From positions 62,001 through 126,000 of the forward strand of contig NZ_MLCE01000010.1 of NCBI RefSeq assembly GCF_002300165.1: 64,000 bases of DNA, in the 5' to 3' direction. The translations under genes were made by a program, and so were the position numbers. Positions 49,065-57,133 of the stretch are shown one piece after another; the first letter of the stretch is position 1; each line of letters opens with the position of its first letter. Below the pieces are notes generated by a model. It saw only the letters and a list, made by a program, of their open reading frames with translations. It was not told where the DNA came from and did no database searches. The DNA comes from Streptomyces sp. Tue6028. Lineage in GTDB: Bacteria; Actinomycetota; Actinomycetes; Streptomycetales; Streptomycetaceae.

Positions 49065-49997
49065 GTGAACACCCTGCCGCAGCAGCTGGCCAACGGGCTG
49101 TTCCTCGGCTCGATGTACGGGCTGATCGCCATCGGCTACACGATGGTGTACGGCATCGTCCAGCTCATCAACTTCGCCCACGGCGAGATCTTCATGACCG
49201 GCGGCTTCGGCGCGCTCACGGTCTACCTGTATGTCCTGCCCGACGGCACCACCATGTGGATAGCCCTCCCAGCGATGCTGATAGGCGGCGGCCTCGTCTC
49301 CGTCCTCATCGCCGTCGGGGCGGAACGCTTCGCCTACCGACCACTGCGCGGAGCACCACGCCTCGCACCACTCATCACCGCCATCGGCCTCTCGCTGGCA
49401 CTCCAGCAGGCCGTCTTCAACTGGTACCCGAACGCCAAGAACGACCTCAAGTTCCCGCAACTCCCCTTCGGGCCCTGGCACATCGGTTCCGTCAGCATCC
49501 AGAGCGGCTCCTTCTTCGTCATCATCGCCGCCCCGATCTGCATGGCCGCCCTCGCCTTCTTCGTCCGTCTCTCGCGCACCGGCCGTGCCATGCAGGCCAC
49601 CGCGCAGGACCCGGACACCGCGCAGCTGATGGGCATCGACACGAACCGCATCATCGTGGTCGCCTTCGCCATCGGCGGCTTCTTCGCCGCGGTCGCGGCC
49701 GTCGCGTACGGCCTGCGCTACGGCACCATCAAGTACGACATGGGCTTCCAGATGGGCCTCAAGGCCTTCACCGCGGCCGTCCTCGGCGGCATCGGCAACA
49801 TCTACGGCGCCATGATCGGCGGCCTCGTCCTCGGCCTCGCCGAGACCCTGGCCACCTCCTACATCGACGGCATCCCGGGCATGCAGCAGCTCGGCGGCGG
49901 CGGCTGGTCCTCCGTCTGGGCCTTCGTCCTCCTCATCCTCGTCTTGCTGTTCAGGCCACAAGGCCTGGTCGGCGAACGCGTCGCGGACAGGGCGTGA
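49065..49997 (+). CDS. livH: branched-chain amino acid ABC transporter permease
   Basis: A 310-aa permease with eight hydrophobic segments. It opens MNTLPQQLANGLFLGSMYGL and carries YGIVQLINFAHGEIFMTGGF, AYRPLRGAPRLAPLITAIGL and the EAA-like coupling loop RAMQATAQDPDTAQLMGIDT that contacts the ATPases. Forms a heterodimer with LivM in the membrane. GTG at 49065 has GGAGG at 49053-49057. Its stop codon overlaps the GTG of livM (GTGA). Confidence 0.94.
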   Translation: MNTLPQQLANGLFLGSMYGLIAIGYTMVYGIVQLINFAHGEIFMTGGFGALTVYLYVLPDGTTMWIALPAMLIGGGLVSVLIAVGAERFAYRPLRGAPRLAPLITAIGLSLALQQAVFNWYPNAKNDLKFPQLPFGPWHIGSVSIQSGSFFVIIAAPICMAALAFFVRLSRTGRAMQATAQDPDTAQLMGIDTNRIIVVAFAIGGFFAAVAAVAYGLRYGTIKYDMGFQMGLKAFTAAVLGGIGNIYGAMIGGLVLGLAETLATSYIDGIPGMQQLGGGGWSSVWAFVLLILVLLFRPQGLVGERVADRA

Positions 49998-51772
49998 GCA
50001 CCATGGCTTCCAACGACACCACGGCCCCGGAGCGCGGGCTGATCGCACTGCCGCAGTCCGTCGCCCGCGTCCTCGTCGCGGTCGGCGCCGTCGCCACCAT
50101 CGCCAGTACGTTCATGTCCTGGACATACACGGACGAATTCCCCGGGGACCTCACGTACTACGGCTCCCCGGCCGGTCTCCAGATCCTCGACCTCGTCGCC
50201 GGCATCTTCACCCTGCTGTTCGCACTGACCCTGTGGAACGTGCGCGGCCTCGGCTGGCTCAACCCGTCGGGCGCCACCCAGCCGGTCGTCCTCGCGTCCT
50301 GCTCCGCCTTCGCGGTCAGCTGGTTCAGCGCCATCGCCATCGCCGTGGACCTCAAAGGCCTCGTCGCCCTGGACCCCGGCGCCTACGTCACCGCCGTCGG
50401 CTCCCTGATCGCGCTCCTCGGCGCGCTCGCGCTGCCCAAGCCGGGCGACACGTTCAAGGACTACGTCACCAAGCCGGACAACATCCCGCCGGCCGCCAAA
50501 ATCCCGGTCTGGGGCGAGCGCCTCGTCATCACCGGCGCCACCGCCGCGGCACTGATCATCTTCGCGTACGGCATCGGGGTCGACCCCGAGGCGAGCGAAA
50601 CGTTCCTCGGCTATCTGCTGCTGGTCGTCTTCGGCATCTGGGCGCTGATGACCGCGGGCCTCTTCGACCGGTTCGCCACCCTCAACTCCCGCCACAAGGG
50701 CTTCGCCACCTCGATGGCGTTCCTGGCCGCGGCGCTGTTCCCCTTCGTCGAGAACAACGAGCACAACTCGAACCTCGGCGTGAACATCCTCGTCGTCGCC
50801 ACCGTCGCCCTCGGCCTCAACATCGTCGTCGGCCTCACCGGTCTCCTCGACCTCGGATACGTCGCCTTCCTCGGTGTCGGCGCCTACGCCGCGGCCCTCG
50901 TCTCCGGCTCGGAGTTCTCCCGCTTCTCCGGCGTCCAGTTCCCCTTCTGGGCCGCGATGCTGACGGGCATGGCCGCGTCGCTCGTCTTCGGTGTCCTCAT
51001 CGGAGCGCCGACCCTGCGCCTGCGCGGTGACTACCTCGCCATCGTGACGCTCGGCTTCGGAGAGATCTTCCGCATCTCCGTCAACAACATGGACGGTTCC
51101 TCCGGGCCCAACCTCACCAACGGCCCCAACGGCATCTCCATGATCCCGGACCTCAACATCTTCGGGTTCAACTTCGGCAGCAGCCACGACGTCGGCGGGG
51201 TCACCCTCGGCCGGTTCGCGAACTACTTCCTGCTGATGCTGATCATCACGGCGATCGTGGTCGTCGTGTTCAACCGGGCCGCCGACTCCCGTATCGGCCG
51301 CTCGTGGATCGCCATCCGCGAGGACGAGACCGCCGCCACCGCCATGGGCATCAACGGCTTCCGCGTCAAGCTCATCGCCTTCGCGCTGGGCGCCTCGCTC
51401 GCCGGCCTCGCCGGCACCGTCAGCGCCCACGTCGGCTACAGCGTCAACCCGGCCCCGTACCAGTTCGCCGGCTCGGTACCGCCGAACTCCGCCTTCCTGC
51501 TCGCCGCGGTCGTCCTCGGCGGCATGGGCACCGTCAACGGCCCGATCCTCGGCGCCTCGCTGCTCTACCTCCTCCCCGAGAAGCTCGGCTTCCTGAGGGA
51601 GTACCAGCTCCTCGCCTTCGGCCTCGCGCTCGTCATCCTGATGCGCTTCCGCCCCGAGGGCATCGTGGCCAACCGCCGCCGCCAGCTCGAATTCCACGAC
51701 ACCGGCCAGCTCGACATTCCGGAGCAGGCCCTGCCCGACACCACCGTCGGCGTCACGAAGGCAGGGGCGTGA
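49994..51772 (+). CDS. livM: branched-chain amino acid ABC transporter permease, long form
   Basis: A 592-aa permease, if started at the GTG at 49994 that overlaps the livH stop; ATG at 50003 is an alternative. The C-terminal 330 residues form the LivM core (GLNIVVGLTGLLDLGYVAFL, GAPTLRLRGDYLAIVTLGFG, the coupling loop IGRSWIAIREDETAATAMGI). About 250 N-terminal residues form extra membrane helices (VARVLVAVGAVATIASTFMS, GITLLFALTLW-like and AYVTAVGSLIALLGALALPK) that LivM of E. coli lacks. The extension is common in Streptomyces as I recall it. Translation is coupled to livH. Confidence 0.93.
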   Translation: MSTMASNDTTAPERGLIALPQSVARVLVAVGAVATIASTFMSWTYTDEFPGDLTYYGSPAGLQILDLVAGIFTLLFALTLWNVRGLGWLNPSGATQPVVLASCSAFAVSWFSAIAIAVDLKGLVALDPGAYVTAVGSLIALLGALALPKPGDTFKDYVTKPDNIPPAAKIPVWGERLVITGATAAALIIFAYGIGVDPEASETFLGYLLLVVFGIWALMTAGLFDRFATLNSRHKGFATSMAFLAAALFPFVENNEHNSNLGVNILVVATVALGLNIVVGLTGLLDLGYVAFLGVGAYAAALVSGSEFSRFSGVQFPFWAAMLTGMAASLVFGVLIGAPTLRLRGDYLAIVTLGFGEIFRISVNNMDGSSGPNLTNGPNGISMIPDLNIFGFNFGSSHDVGGVTLGRFANYFLLMLIITAIVVVVFNRAADSRIGRSWIAIREDETAATAMGINGFRVKLIAFALGASLAGLAGTVSAHVGYSVNPAPYQFAGSVPPNSAFLLAAVVLGGMGTVNGPILGASLLYLLPEKLGFLREYQLLAFGLALVILMRFRPEGIVANRRRQLEFHDTGQLDIPEQALPDTTVGVTKAGA

Positions 51773-51777
51773 CCCAC

Positions 51778-52683
51778 ATGACCACCACCACAGCCCCCAC
51801 CCCGGTGCTCGAAGCCAGCGGCGTCACCATGCGCTTCGGCGGTCTCACCGCCGTCCGCAGCGTCGACCTCACGGTCAACTCGGGTGAGATCGTCGGCCTC
51901 ATCGGACCCAACGGCGCGGGAAAGACCACCTTCTTCAACTGCCTGACGGGCCTCTACGTCCCCACCGAGGGCAAGGTCTCGTACAAGGGCAAGGTCCTCC
52001 CGCCCAAGCCCCACCTGGTCACCAGCGCGGGCATCGCCCGTACCTTCCAGAACATCCGGCTGTTCGCCAACATGACCGTTCTGGAGAACGTGCTCGTGGG
52101 CCGGCACACCCGGACGAAGGAAGGCCTCTGGTCCGCGCTCCTGCGCGGTCCGGGCTTCCGCAAGGCCGAGGCCGCGTCCCGCGAACGCGCCATGGAGCTG
52201 CTGGAGTTCATCGGTCTCGACCACAAGGCCGACCACCTCTCCCGCAACCTCCCCTACGGCGAGCAGCGCAAGCTGGAGATCGCCCGCGCCATGGCGAGCG
52301 ACCCGGGCCTGCTACTCCTCGACGAGCCGACCGCGGGCATGAACCCGCAGGAGACGCGGGCGACGGAAGAACTCGTCTTCGCCATCCGTGACCGGGGCAT
52401 CGCCGTGCTCGTCATCGAGCACGACATGCGCTTCATCTTCAACCTGAGCGACCGCGTCGCCTGTCTCGTCCAGGGCGAGAAGCTCGTCGAGGGCACGTCG
52501 GAGGTCGTCCAGGGCGACGAGCGCGTCATCGCCGCCTACCTCGGCACGCCGTTCGAGGGCGCCCCCGGCGACGAGGAGGCCGCGGAGGTCGAGGCCGCCG
52601 AGGCCGGAGCCGCCGAGGCCGCCGAGGCCGCCGAGGCCGCCGAGGCGTCGAGCAGCACCAGCAAGGAAGGAACCGCCCAGTGA
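51778..52683 (+). CDS. livG: branched-chain amino acid ABC transporter ATPase, first subunit
   Basis: A 301-aa ATPase. Walker A is GPNGAGKTT, the Q loop is in ARTFQNIRLFANMTVLENVL, the signature is the LivG variant NLPYGEQRKLEIARAMA, Walker B is LLLLDEPTAGMN and the switch His is in IEHDM. The last 45 residues are a Glu/Ala-rich tail of EAAE repeats followed by Ser/Thr/Lys, absent from E. coli LivG. ATG at 51778; a GTG at 51769 overlapping the livM stop is possible. Confidence 0.93.
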   Translation: MTTTTAPTPVLEASGVTMRFGGLTAVRSVDLTVNSGEIVGLIGPNGAGKTTFFNCLTGLYVPTEGKVSYKGKVLPPKPHLVTSAGIARTFQNIRLFANMTVLENVLVGRHTRTKEGLWSALLRGPGFRKAEAASRERAMELLEFIGLDHKADHLSRNLPYGEQRKLEIARAMASDPGLLLLDEPTAGMNPQETRATEELVFAIRDRGIAVLVIEHDMRFIFNLSDRVACLVQGEKLVEGTSEVVQGDERVIAAYLGTPFEGAPGDEEAAEVEAAEAGAAEAAEAAEAAEASSSTSKEGTAQ

Positions 52684-53396
52684 CCGCACTGCTGGAGGTC
52701 GAGGACCTCAAGGTCGCCTACGGCAAGATCGAGGCCGTCAAGGGCATCTCCTTCACCGTCGAAGCCGGTCAGATCGTCACCCTCATCGGCACCAACGGCG
52801 CCGGTAAGACGACGACTCTGCGCACCCTCTCCGGGCTCCTCAAGCCCAGCGGCGGGCGCATCCTCTTCGACGGTCAGCCCCTCGCCAACGTCCCCGCTCA
52901 CAAGATCGTCGCCCTCGGACTCGCCCACTCCCCCGAGGGCCGGCACATCTTCCCCCGTCTGACCATCGCGGAGAACCTCCAGCTCGGAGCGTTCCTGCGG
53001 AGCGACAAGGCGGGCATCGAGAAGGACATCCAGCGGGCCTACGACCTGTTCCCCATCCTGGGCGAGCGGCGCAAGCAGGCCGCGGGAACCCTCTCGGGCG
53101 GTGAGCAGCAGATGCTGGCAATGGGCCGGGCGCTGATGTCCCAGCCCAAGCTGCTCATGCTGGACGAGCCGTCCATGGGCCTCTCGCCGATCATGATGCA
53201 GAAGATCATGTCGACGATCGCCGAGCTGAAGGCCGCCGGCACGACGATCCTGCTCGTCGAGCAGAACGCCCAGGCGGCGCTCTCGCTCGCCGACCAGGGG
53301 CACGTCATGGAGGTCGGCAGCATCGTCCTCTCCGGCACCGGTCAGGACCTGCTGCACGACGAGTCCGTGCGGAAGGCGTACCTCGGCGAGGACTGA
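52680..53396 (+). CDS. livF: branched-chain amino acid ABC transporter ATPase, second subunit
   Basis: A 238-aa ATPase. Walker A is GTNGAGKTTTLRTLSG, the signature is LSGGEQQMLAMGRALM, Walker B is LLMLDEPSMGLSP and the switch His position has VEQNAQAALSLAD as typical for LivF. It works with LivG on the LivHM channel. GTG at 52680 overlaps the livG stop by 4 bp. Last gene of the operon; a strong hairpin follows. Confidence 0.95.
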   Translation: MTALLEVEDLKVAYGKIEAVKGISFTVEAGQIVTLIGTNGAGKTTTLRTLSGLLKPSGGRILFDGQPLANVPAHKIVALGLAHSPEGRHIFPRLTIAENLQLGAFLRSDKAGIEKDIQRAYDLFPILGERRKQAAGTLSGGEQQMLAMGRALMSQPKLLMLDEPSMGLSPIMMQKIMSTIAELKAAGTTILLVEQNAQAALSLADQGHVMEVGSIVLSGTGQDLLHDESVRKAYLGED

Positions 53397-53430
53397 GGCA
53401 CCCCGCCCGGCACGTCCCCGGACGCGCGAA

Positions 53431-53460
53431 GAGGCCCGCACCCCTCGGGGTGCGGGCCTC
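53431..53460. terminator. liv operon terminator
   Basis: A 14-bp perfect stem (GAGGCCCGCACCCC and complement) with a minimal loop, 35 bp after livF. It also faces the convergent ANTAR regulator gene. Confidence 0.88.
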
Positions 53461-53528
53461 TCGCATGCCCTCGGTACGGAGTCCGCTCGCCGTCGCGGGC
53501 GACGCGCCGGCCGCAGCGGTGCGGCGGA

Positions 53529-54185
53529 CTAGCCCTTCGCGGCCTTCTTCTCCGCGGCGTCCTGGATGACCGCCTCGGCCACCTGCTGCATGGACATCCG
53601 ACGGTCCATGGACGTCTTCTGGATCCACCGGAAGGCGGCCGGCTCCGTCAGCCCGTACTCCGTCTGCAGAACGGACTTGGCCCGGTCGACGAGCTTGCGC
53701 GTCTCCAGCCGCTGGGTGAGATCCTCGATCTCCTTCTCCAGCGCCTTCAGCTCGGTGAAGCGCGACACCGCCATCTCGATGGCGGGCACCACGTCGCTCT
53801 TGCTGAAGGGCTTGACCAGGTACGCCATCGCGCCGGCGTCACGGGCCCGCTCGACGAGGTCGCGCTGCGAGAACGCGGTCAGCATGAGGACGGGGGCGAT
53901 GCTCTCCTCGGCGATCTTCTCCGCCGCGGAGATCCCGTCCAGCTTCGGCATCTTCACATCGAGGATCACGAGGTCCGGCTTGTGCTCGCGGGCCAGCTCG
54001 ACGGCCTGCTCACCGTCGCCCGCCTCGCCCACGACGGTGTAGCCCTCCTCCTCCAGCATCTCTTTGAGGTCGAGTCGGATCAGTGCCTCGTCCTCAGCGA
54101 TGACGACACGGGTCGTCAGCGGAGGCACGTGCGACTTGTCGTCGTCGGGCGCGTCTACGGGCTGGGGCGACTCGGGGGCGGTCAC
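53529..54185 (-). CDS. response regulator with ANTAR RNA-binding domain (PdtaR type)
   Basis: A 218-aa regulator. The receiver domain (about residues 25-145) has the acidic pocket AEDEALIR, the phospho-acceptor Asp76 in LVILDVKMPK and the conserved Lys in YLVKPFSKSD. The ANTAR domain follows (residues about 155-210: DLTQRLETRKLVDRAKSVLQ, EYGLTEPAAFRWIQKTSMDR). ANTAR domains bind paired hexaloop hairpins in RNA and prevent transcription termination, after phosphorylation by a histidine kinase such as PdtaS. No kinase gene is adjacent. GTG start at 54185. Basic Lys/Ala-rich C-terminus. Confidence 0.95.
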   Translation of the reverse strand: MTAPESPQPVDAPDDDKSHVPPLTTRVVIAEDEALIRLDLKEMLEEEGYTVVGEAGDGEQAVELAREHKPDLVILDVKMPKLDGISAAEKIAEESIAPVLMLTAFSQRDLVERARDAGAMAYLVKPFSKSDVVPAIEMAVSRFTELKALEKEIEDLTQRLETRKLVDRAKSVLQTEYGLTEPAAFRWIQKTSMDRRMSMQQVAEAVIQDAAEKKAAKG

Positions 54186-54285
54186 GGGGGCTCCTCGTTC
54201 AGGGCGCGGGTACTGCTCCCAAGAGCCTACCCAGCTGCGGTATGGTGGTCTGGCAGCGGGTCGGGGTAAACCTTCGATTCAGCGG

Positions 54286-54360
54286 GCCCCGGTAGCCCAA
54301 TTGGCAGCAGGCAATGGATTCAAAACCCATACAGTGTCGGTTCGAGTCCGACCCGGGGCA
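54286..54360 (+). tRNA. tRNA-Leu(CAA) with short variable loop
   Basis: A 75-nt cloverleaf: acceptor GCCCCGG/CCGGGGC with discriminator A, D arm GCC/GGC with GG in the loop, anticodon arm ATGGA-TTCAAAA-CCCAT, 5-nt variable loop ACAGT, T arm GTCGG/CCGAC with loop TTCGAGT. The anticodon CAA reads the leucine codon UUG. Leucine tRNAs normally have a long variable arm, which is missing here. The pair 31-39 is an A-C mismatch. CCA is not encoded; a T-rich stretch follows. Confidence 0.88.
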
Positions 54361-54600
54361 CTTTTCTTTCGATTCCAAGGTCGCCATCCAGAAGTGGATG
54401 TTTCCTTTCCCTTGAACATCCGCGCCTTTTGCGCGCGTCGCGGACGATCCGTTCCCCGGTGTATTCGCCCCGGGCGCCAGGACATGACAGCCCCACGCCC
54501 CCGTCCGTGAACCGGGCTGTCCACGCGTACCCGTTGGGGCTCCGTCCCGTCCTGCGACAACACCGCCCGATCACCACCCGGCCGTGACGTCGTGGCACAC

Positions 54601-54638
54601 CGACGGGCCCCTCCGGACGATTCCGCAGGGGCCCGTCG
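54601..54638. terminator. pyk terminator
   Basis: A 12-bp stem (CGACGGGCCCCT and complement) whose 14-nt loop can fold further. It starts 10 bp beyond the pyk stop. Confidence 0.85.
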
Positions 54639-54647
54639 CCGTACCGG

Positions 54648-56084
54648 CTACTTGGGGCTGTCGTCCTCACCGATGTGGTGCACGCGGACCAGGTTGGTCG
54701 AACCGGAGACCCCGGGCGGCGACCCCGCCGTGATCACGACGATGTCGCCCTTCTCGCACCGGCCGTACTTCAGGAGCAGCTCGTCCACCTGTTCCACCAT
54801 GGCGTCGGTGGAGCCGACGTGCGGGCCGAGGAAGGTCTCCACGCCCCAGGTGAGGTTCAGCTGGGAGCGGGTCGCCTGGGCCGGGGTGAAGGCCAGCAGC
54901 GGGATCGGCGAACGGTAGCGGGACAGCCGGCGGGCCGTGTCCCCGGACTGGGTGAAGGCAACGAGGAACCGGGCGCCGAGGAAGTCGCCCATCTCGGCGG
55001 CGGCGCGTGCCACGGCACCGCCCTGGGTGCGGGGCTTGTTGCGCTCGGTCAGCGGCGGGAGCCCCTTGGCGAGGATGTCCTCCTCCGCCGCCTCCACGAT
55101 GCGCGCCATGGTGCGCACGGTCTCGACGGGGTACTTGCCGACGCTCGTCTCGCCGGACAGCATCACCGCGTCCGTGCCGTCGATGACGGCGTTGGCGACG
55201 TCGGAGGCCTCCGCGCGGGTGGGCCGGGAGTTGTCGATCATCGAGTCGAGCATCTGGGTGGCGACGATGACCGGCTTGGCGTTCCGCTTGGCCAGCTTGA
55301 TGGCGCGCTTCTGGACGATCGGCACCTGCTCCAGCGGCATTTCGACGCCGAGGTCGCCGCGCGCGACCATGATGCCGTCGAACGCGGCGACGATGTCGTC
55401 GATGTTCTCGACGGCCTGGGGCTTCTCGACCTTGGCGATCACCGGGAGGCGGCGGCCCTCCTCGTCCATGATCCGGTGGACGTCCTCGATGTCCTTGCCG
55501 CTGCGGACGAACGACAGGGCGATGACGTCGAATCCGGAGCGCAGGGCCCAGCGCAGGTCCGCCTCGTCCTTCTCGGAGAGGGCGGGGACGGAGACGGCGA
55601 CACCGGGGAGGTTGAGGCCCTTGTGGTCGGAGACCATGCCGCCCTCGACGACCGTGGTGTGCACGCGGGGGCCGTCGACGGCCGTGACCTCCAGGCAGAC
55701 CTTGCCGTCGTCGACGAGGATGCGCTCACCGGGCGTGACGTCGGAGGCCAGACCCCCGTAGGTCGTACCGCAGGTCTGGCGGTCGCCCTCGAAGCCGTCC
55801 TCGACGGTGATGGTGAAGCTGTCTCCGCGTTCAAGGAGTACGGGACCTTCGCTGAAGCGGCCGAGCCGGATCTTCGGGCCTTGAAGGTCGGCGAGGATGC
55901 CGACGCTGCGGCCGGTCTCGTCGGAGGCCTTCCGCACGTGCTGGTAACGCTCCTCGTGCTCGGCATAGGTGCCGTGACTGAGGTTGAAGCGGGCTACGTC
56001 CATTCCGGCATCGACCAGTGCCTTGATCTGGTCGTACGAGTCGGTGGCGGGGCCCAATGTACAAACGATCTTTGCTCGGCGCAT
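54648..56084 (-). CDS. pyk: pyruvate kinase
   Basis: A 478-aa enzyme that makes pyruvate and ATP from phosphoenolpyruvate and ADP. MRRAKIVCTLGPATDSYDQI and GMDVARFNLSHGTYAEHEER carry the K+/substrate-binding residues. The active-site Lys is in VIAKVEKPQAVENI, metal ligands are in FDGIMVARGDLGVEMPLEQV, and VMLSGETSVGKYPVE follows. A and C domains are intact and the length is standard. ATG at 56084. It is one of the usual two pyruvate kinases of Streptomyces (the one beside the tRNA and the ANTAR regulator). Confidence 0.97.
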   Translation of the reverse strand: MRRAKIVCTLGPATDSYDQIKALVDAGMDVARFNLSHGTYAEHEERYQHVRKASDETGRSVGILADLQGPKIRLGRFSEGPVLLERGDSFTITVEDGFEGDRQTCGTTYGGLASDVTPGERILVDDGKVCLEVTAVDGPRVHTTVVEGGMVSDHKGLNLPGVAVSVPALSEKDEADLRWALRSGFDVIALSFVRSGKDIEDVHRIMDEEGRRLPVIAKVEKPQAVENIDDIVAAFDGIMVARGDLGVEMPLEQVPIVQKRAIKLAKRNAKPVIVATQMLDSMIDNSRPTRAEASDVANAVIDGTDAVMLSGETSVGKYPVETVRTMARIVEAAEEDILAKGLPPLTERNKPRTQGGAVARAAAEMGDFLGARFLVAFTQSGDTARRLSRYRSPIPLLAFTPAQATRSQLNLTWGVETFLGPHVGSTDAMVEQVDELLLKYGRCEKGDIVVITAGSPPGVSGSTNLVRVHHIGEDDSPK

Positions 56085-56141
56085 GATTCGAGCCTAGGCC
56101 TTACCGGCGGGTAGAGAATTGGTCGCGTGTGACTACTCAAC

Positions 56142-56160
56142 AACGCTTGCGTGAAGCGTT
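56142..56160. promoter_or_regulatory. AT-rich inverted repeat upstream of pyk
   Basis: AACGCTT-GCGTG-AAGCGTT, 7-bp arms and a 5-bp spacer, about 60 bp before the pyk start, in the only clearly AT-rich patch of this region. Candidate operator; binding protein unknown. Confidence 0.45.
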
Positions 56161-56183
56161 ATTGACAAGTGTTGAATTGTGCA

Positions 56184-56219
56184 CCGGGGCGCTCCGATGA
56201 GCATTCGGAAGCGCCCCGG
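56184..56219. terminator. terminator of the SIMPL gene
   Basis: A hairpin of CCGGGGCGCT with AGCGCCCCGG, extended by CCGA/TCGG after one bulged base, 54 bp beyond the SIMPL stop. Confidence 0.75.
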
Positions 56220-56272
56220 AACAATTCGAGGGATCCTTCGCCCCTCTATTCGAAATACCGGACATTCGGTGG

Positions 56273-56995
56273 TCACAACCGTGGCGGCGCCATCGTGAAG
56301 CGGGCGTTGACCTGGGCGTAGACGTGCTGGCGCTGCGGTTCGAGATCGAGGGGCGCGGCTTCCTCGTCCGCGGACGAGGCGTACACGGACCGTGAGCGCG
56401 CGGCGCCGGCGAGACCGTACGGCTGGACGTTCTCCGCGCCGATGTCCGCCAGTTCCACCAGGGCCGTAAGGGTGGTGCCGAGGGCCTCCGCGTACTCGCG
56501 GGCGCGCTGCACGGCCTCGCGGACGGCGTGCTGCCTGGCCCTGCGGTGTTCGGGCGAATCCGGGCGCAGGGCCCACCAGGGGCCGTCGACACGGGTGATC
56601 TGGAGGTCCGCCAGTCGTGTGGTGAGCTCGCCGAGCGCGGTGAAGTCGGTGAGTTCGGCGTCGATCCGGACATGGCCGACGTAGGCGTGGACGCGTTCGC
56701 CGCGGCCGTGCCGGGTCAGTTCCGGGGTGATGGAGAACCCGCCGGTCTCCACGCGTTCGACGGCGTCTCCGTAGGACTTCACCAGGTCGAGTGCGGCGGC
56801 GTTGCGGCGGGTGAGGTCGGCGAGCGCCTCCTGCCTGTCCTTGCCGCGCGCGGCGACGGTGACGCCGATCCGGGCGATCTCCGGGTCGACCTCCAGGTGG
56901 GCCTCGCCGCGCACGGCGATGCGCGGGGACTCGGGCGTCCCGTACGGGACGGCGAGTTGGGGTTCTTCCGGGGCGGAGTCTGCATTGGGGGCCAT
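56273..56995 (-). CDS. SIMPL domain protein (DUF541)
   Basis: A 240-aa protein with the SIMPL/DUF541 pattern: IAVRGEAHLEVDPEIARIGV, ARGKDRQEALADLTRRNAAA, the helix/strand pair VERVETGGFSITPELTRHGR and VGHVRIDAELTDFTALGELT, and VREAVQRAREYAEALGTTLT. No signal peptide is visible at the chosen start (ATG at 56995), so it appears cytoplasmic; many homologues are exported. Function unsettled; some relatives are linked to oxidative stress or outer-membrane processes. Confidence 0.82.
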   Translation of the reverse strand: MAPNADSAPEEPQLAVPYGTPESPRIAVRGEAHLEVDPEIARIGVTVAARGKDRQEALADLTRRNAAALDLVKSYGDAVERVETGGFSITPELTRHGRGERVHAYVGHVRIDAELTDFTALGELTTRLADLQITRVDGPWWALRPDSPEHRRARQHAVREAVQRAREYAEALGTTLTALVELADIGAENVQPYGLAGAARSRSVYASSADEEAAPLDLEPQRQHVYAQVNARFTMAPPRL

Positions 56996-57133
56996 ACGTC
57001 CCACTCTGTCACCGGGACGGCCGGTTGTGGCGCCCACAGGTCATCAGAAAGAAACCTCACGGACCTGTTGCCGCCGTGGCGCGTGGGCCAGAATCTACGC
57101 GCGTCGTCGACCCATTTCCTAGGAGCCACAGAC

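Noticed and set aside
49256..50002. livM starting about 250 codons further upstream
   Set aside because: The open frame upstream of 49994 lies inside livH in another frame and has an Arg/His/Pro-rich shadow composition.
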